Assembly: GCF_000186865.1 (NCBI RefSeq)
Contig: NW_008705561.1
Span: 1,093,932 to 1,157,931 of the forward strand
Reading direction: 5' to 3'
Source: Aureococcus anophagefferens
Lineage: Eukaryota; Sar; Pelagophyceae; Pelagomonadales; Pelagomonadaceae
Length of the DNA stretch: 64,000 nt
A program made the position numbers and the translations under genes. Each line of letters begins with the position of its first letter. Within the stretch, counting starts at the first letter, position 1. Shown here one piece after another: positions 8,016 to 17,214 of this stretch. Under the pieces are notes generated by a model. That model ran no database searches and had not been told where the DNA came from. It saw only the letters and a list, made by a program, of their open reading frames with translations.

Positions 8016-8861
8016 ATGGCGGGATCGCTCCTCCTCCTCGTCGCCGCGGCGCGCGCGCTGACGTTCGAGGGCGTGAAGAACGCTAGGCGCCTCGCCGGCG
8101 CCGCCGCAAACTTGCCCGTGTGGCGCACGGCGACCCTGGACAACGCCACGGCCGCCGACGTCGCCGCGCTGCGGGACGTCGCGCGCGTCATCGACCTGCG
8201 CAACGACGACGAGGTCGCCAAGGGCGCGAAGGCGCGCTCCGAGGCCGCGCGCGAGTATTACGACGCCGCGCCCGTCTCGAACGCGCCCTTCCTCGGCGAC
8301 ATCGACGCCTTCTGGGGCGGCGTGAGCGCCAACGCGCCGCCGCTGCCGCTCTGGCCGCGCGTGAGCATGCTCTGGTCCGCGCGGCCGCTCAACGCGGCGC
8401 TGTCGAGGGCGCTCGAGGACGGCGGCAACGCCGCGCTCTACGTCGCGATCCTCGACTCGGCGCCGACGACGGTGGGCCGCGCGTTCGAGGAGGTCGTCGC
8501 CTGCGTCGACGCGGGCGACACGGTGCTCTTCCACTGCCAGAAGGGCAAGGACCGCACGGGCATCCTCGCCGCGTTGCTGGAGGAGGCCTGCGGCGTGGCG
8601 CGAGCGGACACGGTCGCGTCCTACGGCCTGTCGGGCGCGCTGCTCGGCGGCGACGACGCGCTGCCCGCGGCGACGGGCAAGCGCAAGGACCCGGACGACC
8701 CGGAGGTCGACTGGTCCCGGTTCCGCGGGTCGCCGCCGGACGCGATCGCGGACACGCTGAGCTGGCTCGACGCGAGGCACGGCGGCGCGGCGAAGTACCT
8801 CGTCGACGCGTGCGGCGTCGACGCGGCCTCGCTGGCGACGCTCCGCGCGAAGGCCGGGTAA
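8016..8861 (+). CDS. Tyrosine/dual-specificity phosphatase (IphP-like), secretory leader
   Basis: 281 residues from ATG 8016, chosen because it begins a signal peptide ('MAGSLLLLVAAARALTF'); the 7989 codon upstream is not an ATG. The catalytic loop 'HCQKGKDRTG' at about residues 171-180 is the C-x5-R signature of protein tyrosine phosphatases in the HCxxGxDRTG form used by the IphP / Y_phosphatase3 group. The region 'VIDLRNDDEV' upstream is the family's usual substrate-side strand. The product would dephosphorylate phosphoproteins or possibly phosphoinositides in the endomembrane system or plastid; the leader does not settle which. The next gene on the same strand begins 116 bp downstream. 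Confidence 0.8.
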   Translation: MAGSLLLLVAAARALTFEGVKNARRLAGAAANLPVWRTATLDNATAADVAALRDVARVIDLRNDDEVAKGAKARSEAAREYYDAAPVSNAPFLGDIDAFWGGVSANAPPLPLWPRVSMLWSARPLNAALSRALEDGGNAALYVAILDSAPTTVGRAFEEVVACVDAGDTVLFHCQKGKDRTGILAALLEEACGVARADTVASYGLSGALLGGDDALPAATGKRKDPDDPEVDWSRFRGSPPDAIADTLSWLDARHGGAAKYLVDACGVDAASLATLRAKAG

Positions 8862-8977
8862 GGTTCGGAGGTCTGGAGCGTGCCGGGGAAACTGCAACAT
8901 CGGAGATTTTTGCAGTCAAGTTGCCGCATGGAAAACGCCGAAGCTCACGAGCCATCTCGTCCAGTCGAAGCATAAAG

Positions 8978-9838
8978 ATGGTCAAGCTCGACGCGGCGCA
9001 GGTCAAGACCAAGGAGGTCCTGGGCTGGACGGGCCTGCACCTGTTCCACTACAAGGACAGCACCTGCAGCCGCAAGGTGCGCACGGTGCTCGCGCTCAAG
9101 CGGCTGGACTACACGGGGCACCACATCGAGCTCAGTACGCGCGAGAACATCAGCGAGTACTACCTGGGCATCAACCCGCGGGGCCTCGTGCCCTGCCTCG
9201 TGCACGACGGCGCCGTGATCATTGAGTCGAACGACATCGTCGACTACATCGAGGCGGCGTTCCCCGAGCCGCGCCTCGTCGACGCCGCGGCGGGTGCGGC
9301 GGGCGAGGCCGAGGACAAGCTGCACCTGGCCATGCGGGCCCTGACGTTCAGCATGAAGATCCCGCCGGGCGCCGCCGCGTGGACGGACGCGCAGGCGCGC
9401 AAGTTCGCGACGCACGGCGAATCGGTCGAGGGCGGCGGCCAGGACCACAAGGCGCAGTTCGACTTCTGGCAGCGGTACACGGAGAACGGCGGCGTGCCGG
9501 AGGTGCTCGTCGACGACGGCGTCGTCGCCGCGCGCTTCGCGTTCGACGCGTTGGAGAAGACGCTCGGCGAGGGCGGCGGCGACTTCATGCCGCCCGTGTC
9601 CGCGGCGCCGACGCTGACGGACGTCATCTGGTTCCCGACGGTGCGCCGCATCAAGCACTGCGGCTACGACCTGTCGCGCCACCCGCGGCTCGAGGCGTGG
9701 GAGCGCGCGTGCCTCCGGTGCCCGGCGTTTGCCGCCGAGGCCGAGCCCGCGGACCTCGTCATGGCGCCCGCGCTCCAGGCCTACCTCTACCTGTCCGGCC
9801 GCGACTTCGAGGCCCGCGCGAGGCGGCTCCTGGGCTAG
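8978..9838 (+). CDS. Glutathione S-transferase family protein
   Basis: 286 residues from ATG 8978. The thioredoxin-like N-domain shows 'LHLFHYKDSTCSRKVRTVLALKRLDY', with Ser/Cys where the catalytic residue sits, then 'GINPRGLVPCLVHDGAVIIESNDIVDYIE', which holds the cis-Pro ('VP') and the glutathione-binding 'ES'. An all-helical C-domain follows, including 'PTLTDVIWFPTVRRI', which aligns with the family's N-capping 'D' motif. GSTs conjugate glutathione to electrophiles or act as reductases in the cytosol. Its TAG stop ends at 9838 and the convergent neighbour's stop begins at 9839, so no base separates the two coding regions. Confidence 0.85.
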   Translation: MVKLDAAQVKTKEVLGWTGLHLFHYKDSTCSRKVRTVLALKRLDYTGHHIELSTRENISEYYLGINPRGLVPCLVHDGAVIIESNDIVDYIEAAFPEPRLVDAAAGAAGEAEDKLHLAMRALTFSMKIPPGAAAWTDAQARKFATHGESVEGGGQDHKAQFDFWQRYTENGGVPEVLVDDGVVAARFAFDALEKTLGEGGGDFMPPVSAAPTLTDVIWFPTVRRIKHCGYDLSRHPRLEAWERACLRCPAFAAEAEPADLVMAPALQAYLYLSGRDFEARARRLLG

Positions 9839-12457
9839 TTAGTGCGAGAACATGGGGTCGAAGAAGCTCGGCCGGGCCGCGGACGCCCGCTCCGTCGCGG
9901 GCCGCGCGGCGTCGACGTCGAACACCATGTTCTCCGCCGCCGCGTCGCGCTCGCGCGCCGCGCGCTTCGCCGCGAGCATCTGGAAGCCAAACTCGAGGCC
10001 GTAGACCTCGTCGTCGTCGGCGCCGCGGACGACGACGTCCCGCGTCTCGTAGCCGGCGTGCGCGCCCGGCACCGCGACGGTGACGACGAGCAGGAGCGGC
10101 GCGTCGTCGACGCGTCTCACCGTTAACACCTGGTCCGGGTCGACGCGCCGCGCCTCGATCATGCGCCACGTGTCGTCGGTCTCGTGCCAGTTCTCCGGCA
10201 GGTCGTCGCGCGCGCGGTCCTCGAGGACTTTAGCGTGCCGCGCCAGAGCGCGGCCGAGGCGCGCGAGTTCCGCGTCCGCGTCCGCCGCGGCGTCGCGCAG
10301 GTCCTCGGGCGCGCCGTCGCCGAGCGCGTCCAACACGCTGGCGTGCTTCCGGAGGACCTTGCCCAGCCGCGCGGCGTTGTGCCCCGCGACGGCGGATCGC
10401 GCGTCGACGAGCGTCGCCGCGGCCGCGAGGAGCGCGTCGACGCGCGGCGACGGCGACCCCAGGCGCTGGACGTCGCGCACGAGCCAGCGGAGCTTGCGCA
10501 GCGACGCCGCGTCGACGTCCTCGCAGTGCGACGCGATCGTCGGCGCCGCGCCGGCGTCGAACGGCTTCAGCTCGACGCCGCCGCGCGCCATGGCCGCCGC
10601 GAGCGCCGCGGAGAAGACGCGGTGCGTGAGGTCCGCCTCGCAGCACCGCGCCTCGGCGTCGACGGCGGCGACGAGGCGCCCCGCGGCGCGGAGGCGCGCC
10701 GCGGCGTCGACCGCGTCCGCGAGCGGCCCCGCGCGCTCCGCGACGGTCTCGCCGCCGCGGTCCGGCCGCTCGCCGAGGAGCGCCTCGCGCAGCCGCAGGG
10801 CGACGGCCGCGCTCGCTTCGAGGTGCGTCGTCGCGTCGCCCCGGCAGCCCAGGTGCGCCGCCGCGTTGATCGCGCGCCGCAGCGCGTCCGCGTCCTCTCG
10901 GCGCGCGGCGAGGCTCCCGGGCGCGCCCGCGAGGGGCTCGACCGCGGCGAGCGCCGCGGAGAGGGCCGACGCCGCCGCCCGGTCGTAGAGCTCGTCGCGG
11001 AACTCCGCGACCTCGCCGAGCGCGTTCGACAGCCAGAGCGCGCGCGCGACGGCCGTCGCCGGCGAGGGAAACCGGCGCCCGTACTCGCCGCTCGCCGTCT
11101 TGTCCGTCGGCGTGTGCTCGAGGGGCGCGCCGCGCTCCGCCGCGCGCCACAGGTCGCCCAACGCGAGCGCGACGGAGTCGTCGTCCGCGCTCGCCTCGAC
11201 GGCGCCGAGCACGTTCGACAGCGCGACGAGGCCCTCGTCCCAGCCCTCGTCGACGAGGCGCTGGCCCTCCGCGCAGCGCCGCGGCGCGCGGCCCAGGGCC
11301 GCCTCCGCGGGCGTCACCAGCGGGAACCGCGCCGTGCCGTGCGCGAGCGACGCCCGGAGCCGGCGCTTCGGCTTCTCGGATTTCCGCGCGAGCTCCGCGG
11401 CCTCCTCCTTCGTCGTGAGGCCGCGCGCGGCCGCGCACAAACTCCGCAAAAAGTCCTCGACGTCGTCGTCGGCGCCGCGGTCCTTTCGCCAGTACCCGAA
11501 CGTGCCCCCGTGGCCCCGCGAGTCGACGCGCCAGTAGACGGGCGCCGCGGTCCGCGCGAGCGCGTCGTCGCCGCAGTCCGAAAAGTCGGGCAGCGTCGAA
11601 GCCGCGAGCGCGCCGACCTCGCGGTCGCCCCAGCGCCGCGCCTTGGCGCACTTGCGGAGCCTCAGGAGCAGGGCCGCCGCGCAGTGCATGGCCGCCGACG
11701 TGGCCGGCGGCGCCGCGTGGCCGCTGAGGGCCGGCGCGTTGAGCGCGTCGTCGAGCGCGTCGACCTCGCACTTGGACGCGTCGTACGTCCCCTTGGCCGT
11801 GCTTCCGCCGGGCCCGCCGCGGCCCATGGCCGCGCGGAGCGCGCGGATCGCCGCCTCGTGCTCGACGTGGCGCCGCGCGAGCTCGAGCTCGTCGATGCTC
11901 AGGTCCGCGGGGTGGTCCTCGGCGCGCTCCGCGGCGCGGAAGACCGCGGGCACGAGCGCCCAGGCGCCGTCCATGGCCCGCAGGCGCACCTAGGAATGTG
12001 GTGTTCGGGCGTTGTTGCTTTTTTGAAGACGCGGGCCGCGCGCGTCGCGCGCGACCGTCGCCGTGGCCAGGAGCTGCCGCGACTTCGGGTCGTGGCACTG
12101 GAGCTCCTCGGCCTCGCGCACGGCCTTCTGGAGGTCGACGACGTCGAGCTTCTCGACGTCGACGGCCCCGGGCCGCCCGGAGAGCTGGCCGGCGCCCAGC
12201 GCTGCCGTGAGGCGCGAGCACGCCGACTCGTAGCTCTCGTTGATCGCGGCGGTGACCGCGAGCTCCTTCTCGCAGAGCTTGAGGACGTCGTTCTCAAAGT
12301 CCTCGTCGGACTCGTCCTCGGAGGGCGGGAGCGTCTCGTCGTCGGCGTCGTCGTAGATGCCGTCCTCGCCGAGCAGCACCCCCGGGTCCTCGGTGCCGTC
12401 GTCCAGCTCGTCCATCTCGTCCATGGGTTCACGTTTAATTAGCGCGCGCTTCAACAA
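9839..12457 (-). CDS. Unrecognised two-exon protein with acidic N-terminus
   Basis: Two open frames join well across one short intron. Exon 1 (12457 to about 12056) encodes an acidic segment ('DEMDELDDG', 'SEDESDEDFEN') and a helix. Exon 2 (11989 to 9839) encodes about 716 residues rich in Ala/Arg helices, ending 'FFDPMFSH'. A GT donor at 12055 and the acceptor CCTAG at 11990 give a 66-nt intron in phase 0; a GC donor at 12052 (GCGCGC) fits the frame equally. The second frame has no ATG at its beginning (GTG, first ATG six codons in), which supports splicing. The alpha-helical C-terminal half ends in a possible beta-rich segment ('LTVRRVDDAPLLLVVTVAVPG'). I recognise no family. Its divergent partner starts 75 bp away. 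Confidence 0.55.
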
Positions 12458-12532
12458 GATTTATTACACGCGACGTTCATGATGGAACACTACTGATCGA
12501 CGTTCGTGATGGAACACTGATCGGCGCCGGCC

Positions 12533-13576
12533 ATGCCCACGTTCCTGCGGTCGCCGCTGCGGTCGCCGCTGCGGCGGACGCCGACGAAGGAGAAGCGCGC
12601 CGCGCCGGAGCCGGCGGTCGACGCGGCCGCGGAGCTCGAGGCGCGCGCCGAGGCGCGGGCGCGCGCCCTGATCGACGACGGCTGGCCCGAGGAGCGCCAT
12701 CCCACGCCGACGTCGGCCAACGACTGGTCGAAGCTCCTCCGCGAGGCGACCAAGTCCTCCGGCGTCGTCAAGGAGGTCGAGGTCGAATTCGCGGGCGACG
12801 CGCGGGGCCTCGACATCTGCGTCGTCGAGGACTTTCACGGCCGCCAGCTGCTCGTCGTCGACCGCGTCTGGCCCGCGAGCGACGCGCGGCACGCCGTCAA
12901 ACCCACGGACGTGCTGAGCCACGTCGGCGGCCTGTCCATCTTCCGCATCCTCGAGAGCCGCGGCTGGGCGCTCCCCGACGATTTCGCGGCGCTCCGGTCC
13001 TACATCCGCGCGGCGCCGCGGCCCCTCGCCATGACCTTCCAGGGCCTGCTGGGGCGGGAGATCACGGCGCTGAGGCACGCGCGGCAGCACGAGCTCGCGC
13101 GGCGCGCGCTCGTCGCCTGCCGGCGGCGCGCGCGGAAGCGGCTCAACACGCGCCGCGCGGAAAGGGACCGCGCGGCGAGCCGCGGCCTCAAGCGGACCAT
13201 CGCCGCGCGGCTCCTGGCCCACGGCATCCGCGACGAGGCGGCGCTCGCGGACGCCGTCGACCACGAGAAGAAGCTCGTCGCACGCGTCGCGCGCGTGCTC
13301 GCGCAAGCGGAGGGCGCGACGCGCGGCCGCCTCGACGCGCAGCGGCGCGCGCTCGCGGACGCCCGGAAGCGGCTGGCCGAGGTCCGCGAGGCCGTCGCGC
13401 GCGCCGAGGCGGCCCTCGACGACGACCACTTCGAGCACGCGACCGCGCGGCGCCGCCCGCCCGCGCCGCGCGACGCGGCGCCCCCGCGGCTCGCGGACGA
13501 CGACGACCTCTACCCGGACGAGCCCGTCGTGCGCCGGCGGTCGTCGACGGACTTCCCCTTTTACGAGGAGCTGTAA
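12533..13576 (+). CDS. PDZ-like domain and coiled-coil protein
   Basis: 347 residues from ATG 12533. After a basic Arg/Pro leader with a duplicated 'RSPLR', residues about 80-170 look like a PDZ-type fold: 'VEVEFAGDARGLDICVVEDF', 'LLVVDRVWPASDARHAVKPTDVLSHVGG' (the usual 'a.PGD.I..VNG' strand in divergent form) and 'LAMTFQ'. A long Arg/Ala-rich coiled coil follows (about 180-305), then an acidic tail ending 'DFPFYEEL'. It probably serves as a scaffold; no enzyme motif is visible. Its TAA and the convergent fibronectin gene's stop are 3 bp apart. Two imperfect 26-bp repeats around GATGGAACACT lie just upstream (12475-12526). Confidence 0.55.
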   Translation: MPTFLRSPLRSPLRRTPTKEKRAAPEPAVDAAAELEARAEARARALIDDGWPEERHPTPTSANDWSKLLREATKSSGVVKEVEVEFAGDARGLDICVVEDFHGRQLLVVDRVWPASDARHAVKPTDVLSHVGGLSIFRILESRGWALPDDFAALRSYIRAAPRPLAMTFQGLLGREITALRHARQHELARRALVACRRRARKRLNTRRAERDRAASRGLKRTIAARLLAHGIRDEAALADAVDHEKKLVARVARVLAQAEGATRGRLDAQRRALADARKRLAEVREAVARAEAALDDDHFEHATARRRPPAPRDAAPPRLADDDDLYPDEPVVRRRSSTDFPFYEEL

Positions 13577-13579
13577 GGT

Positions 13580-14709
13580 CTAGGCCGCTTCGGTCTTCGC
13601 GCGCTTCCTCGCGCCCGAGCGCGACTTTAAGGGCAGCGCGGCCTTCTCGTTCTCGACGTTCTCGACGTCTAAGGCGTCTTTGATGAGCTCCGCGTCGCGT
13701 TCCTCGGCGGATTTCACATGCGTCACTTCGACCTCAGACTTGTCCGTGGTTATCGTCGTCTTCGGAGACTGGCCTGAGAGGCCGCAGCGATTCACGGCGT
13801 ACACTGAGACGTCAAACGTGGTATCTGGGTCCAGTCCCTTGATTATCAACCGGCCGGCGGAAAGACACGCGTACACGCAATTCCGATGTGAGCTCATCAA
13901 ATCCCCCTGCCATAGCTCGAGTTGCTTCGTCCGCGCGTCTACAGCGAATCGATTGCCGCAAGCCTCGAAGCAGATGACGGCACCCTTTGATTTGTTCCAT
14001 AGCGAGTGTGTGTACTCTGGTACCGAGAACGCCACCTTTACAGAACTGTCACCGAGGACCTCCACTTCCGGTGCCCAAGGCGCATGCGGCACGTGATCCG
14101 CCGCGCGGTACGTCGTAGCGGGAGACGGTAAACTCTGGCCAAAGGTGTTCAAGGCGACAGCAGTGACAGTGTATGTCATGGCTGGATGCGGGATCTTGAT
14201 GATCGATTGTCCTCGAGTCTTATTCCGCAATAGAGGCACTTTTTTAGATACGGCGACGTCCCCTGATTCAGTCGTGAACAAGATTTCGACTTCGTTGACA
14301 CTCCGTGCGAAGTGCAGAAATAGACCGTCGCCTCCTCCTGGTTCTCCGGGTGGACCACGGGTATGGCCGGGCTAACGGGCGCAGCAAAGGCTTTGGGCAG
14401 ACTCCGCGGCGACTCGGGCCCGAACGCAAACTCGTCCTCTTCGCGGCAGCAGACGGCTGCCGTGTACTTCGTGCCAGCGCGCAGCCCTTTGACTTCGCAG
14501 AGGCTCGGCCCAGGACCAGTAACTCGCATCGCACGGCCCACACTGCCCGTCGGTAAAAGCTCGCTGGTTCCTGCGTCTATCATGCGCTTGTCTTCCCCTC
14601 CCTCCGAGTTGGCCTCGAAGAGGAAAACCGCGGCGTGAGAGGCTTTCGCTGGCGACTTGAATAAAATCACGACGCGCCCGGAATCCAAGGTCATCGTTGG
14701 TGCCTCCAT
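13580..14709 (-). CDS. Fibronectin type III repeat protein, frame interrupted
   Basis: Two overlapping minus-strand frames form one protein. The first (from ATG 14709) gives a FN3-like repeat ending in 'ATVYF'. The second (to the stop at 13580) resumes with 'LHFARSVNEVEILFTTESG', a part that precedes its own first ATG, and contains a second FN3 repeat ('PWAPEVEVLGDSSVKVAF' to 'LDPDTTFDVSVYAVNRCGLSG'). The switch is at about 14318-14322, inside a TTT run, and one extra base there would make the whole frame continuous. Either the assembly lost a base or the gene is broken. Base composition is clearly lower in GC, with many A/T-ending codons, unlike all neighbours. The C-terminus is basic. FN3 repeats mediate protein binding; no catalytic motif is present. 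Confidence 0.6.
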
Positions 14710-14858
14710 GCTGCGCGCGCGAAGACCAAATCAAATGCGCATCGACCGGGGCTGCGGCTGCGATTTGAACTCCACCATGAGGGAAGCGTCATCTTCAACA
14801 ATCGATGTGCCGTGCAGAAAACACAAGAAAATACTAATAAACAGACCCGCCTCCCGCT

Positions 14859-17088
14859 TCACTTCTTCGTCCCGAAGATGGCGGAGCCGTCTTGGATGGC
14901 GCGCGCGCGGTCGTCGGACATGCCCGCCGCGAACTCCGCGTTCGCGCGAGGCTCCGCGGGCACGAACTCGGGGTTGCGGTGGCGCTTCGCCGGGGAGCCG
15001 CCGACGGGCGGCGACCGCGGGATCAGGCCCGCGGGCGGCGGCGGGCGCGGCGACGCCGGGTCCGACTCCGCGGCGTCGCGCGCCGGCACCGTGAGGTCCG
15101 ACAGGCGGTCGTAGAGGTCCGCGAGGTGCTCNNNNNNNNNNNNNNNNNNNNNNNNNNNNNNNNNNNNNNNNNNNNNNNNNNTTCGACGGCTGGTCCCGCT
15201 GCGGCGTCGCCTCGTTGGGCCGCGGCGGCGCGGCGAGGGACGCCTTGGGCGACTCCCACTTGGGCGACCAGGGCGGCGCGGTGCCCGCGAAGGTCGGGTT
15301 GAGGGGAAACAAGGGCTCGCCGTCGCAGACCTTGAGCGTCAGGAGCTGGAGGATGGCCTCGACGGCCTTGGCGCCGCGGGGCGACGCGTGGGCGCCCTCG
15401 TCGAGGACGAGGGCCACGTCGTCGGCGCCGAAGGCCTCGAACAGCGCCTTCGCGTGCGCCGGCGGGATGAAGCTGTCCTTCGCGCCGTGGACGAGGAGCG
15501 TCGGCGCGCCGCAGGTCTTCACGGCGCCCGCGGGGCTCACGTCGTCGAGGTGGAAGTGGGCGTAGTAGTCCACGGAGCTCGCGACGCGCGCGACGGCGCT
15601 GTCGATGAGGTTCGTCGGCACCGACGGCGCGATGTTGCGCGCGAGGTCGCGGCACAAAGCCCTCAAATCCATGAACGACGAGTCGGCGACGACGGCCGCC
15701 GTCTCCGGGCCGAGGCGCGACGCGTACAGCAGGCACGTCGCCGCGCCCATGGACCGCCCCCAGAGCGCGACGCGGTCGACGCGGCACGCGGACCGCAGGT
15801 GCTCGTCGACCGCGGCGACGTCCGACTGCTCGAAAAATCCTAAACTCACGAACTTGCCCTCGGACTTGCCGCTCCCCGCCGTGTCGAGGGCGACGACGCT
15901 CAGCCCGAGGCTCAGGCAGACGGGCAGCGCCTGGAGCGCCTCGACGCGGCAGCTCGCGTTGCCGTGGCAGTAGATGACCGTCGGCATCGCGTCGCGCCGC
16001 CGCCGCTCGGAGTCGCTCAACGGCCAGTTATCTTCGAAGAAGTCGGCCACGAAGCTGCCCCGCTTCGCCGGCGCGCCGCCCTCGGCGTCGCCGTCGAGGT
16101 CGCGGTCGCGCCGCGGCAGCCACCGCGAGCACCGCAGCTTGAGGCCCCGGGAGTTCCGCAATTCGAAGTCGACGCGCTCCACGCGCGCGCCCCGAAACCG
16201 AAAAGCCGCGGGCCCGAGCTCGCCCAGGTCGTAGCGCGCCCGCGGCGGGCGGATGATCAGCCGCAGCACGCTGTCGTAGGCCTCCCAGAGCGCGCCGAAG
16301 AAGCCGCCGTCCTCGACGAGCGGGCCGTCCTCGAAGTCGTCGCGGCCGGACATGGACGCGCGCGCCGCGGAGCTCGCCGTCCGGCTCCGCGACCCCCGCG
16401 GCGACGCGACCCGCGCGACGTCCGGCGCCTCCGGCGCGCCGTCGCCCGCCGCGCCCCCGTAGATGCCCGCGTCGCTTCTTCTCGCGAGCGTCTGCACGCG
16501 CGAGAACGCCTTCCACCAGCCGAGCATCTCCTCGAAGGACGCGAAGAGGAGCACGAGCTCGCCCTCGTCGCCCGACGCCGACGACAGGGTCAGCGACGGC
16601 GTCTGCTCGTCGTCGCCGTCGCCGCCGTCGTGCACGTCGGCGTGGAGCTTCACCTGCGAGAGGTCGACGCGGCCGATGCGCTTGCCGCCGCCGCTGGGCA
16701 CGCGCTCGACCATGAGGTCCACGCGGCTGAGAGCGTAGATGGGCTCCTCGTAGACGAGGAGCGGGCCCTTCTCGAGCCGGAGCCAGACCGTGCGCCGGCT
16801 CCGCGCGCCGCCGCCGAAGATCGCGCCGACGTAGGACCGCTCCGCCGACGCCTCGAGCGACGACGCGAGGCGCACGGCGGGGCCGCGGCGCTCGGGCCAG
16901 CCGTCGGCGATTTCGTTCTGGAGGCCGAAGAGGGACCCGTGGTCGAAGCGCACGGAGCACTGCTCGTGGAGCTCCGGCGCCGCGCCCTTCCAGAAGGACG
17001 AGCCGCGCTTGCGCGTCATGCCCTTGGCCTCGCGCAGGCGGCCCCCGCGGGGCGTCCGCGGGCTCGCGGCTTCCTTGAGCCACTGCAT
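14859..17088 (-). CDS. PH-like domain plus alpha/beta hydrolase, crosses assembly gap
   Basis: About 740 residues from ATG 17088. Residues about 75-215 have the pattern of a PH domain ('TVWLRLEKGPLLVYEEP' through 'LLFASFEEMLGWWKAFSRV', with the closing helix Trp). From about 310 an alpha/beta-hydrolase fold begins: oxyanion strand 'VIYCHGNAS', nucleophile elbow 'GRSMGA', acid 'HGAKDSFIPP' and catalytic His in 'EGAHAS'. It resembles the ABHD13/17 group of serine hydrolases and could be recruited to membranes by the PH domain. The 50-N gap (15132-15181) hides part of the tail. Beyond it the sensible frame is 'EHLADLYDRLSDLTVPARDA' to a TGA at 14859, so the real gap length is not the 50 shown. 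The C-terminal tail is Pro-rich. Confidence 0.75.
15132..15181. other. Assembly gap (50 N)
   Basis: Fifty undetermined bases inside the hydrolase gene. The coding frame changes across it, so 50 is likely a placeholder length rather than a measured one. Confidence 0.99.
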
Positions 17089-17214
17089 TCGGCTGCCAAC
17101 TTCTCTACTCCCGGAGCCTGCCCTTCTCTACTCCGGGAGCCACTCCATATTGCCTCTGGCAGAAGGATTGGCGAAGATGCACTTCAAGTTTTACCTCAAG
17201 CATGCTAAAGCGTG

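Noticed and set aside
13580..14709. Selenocysteine or programmed frameshift explaining the FN3 break
   Set aside because: No in-frame TGA at a conserved site and no slippery heptamer with a downstream structure; a lost base at TTT is simpler.
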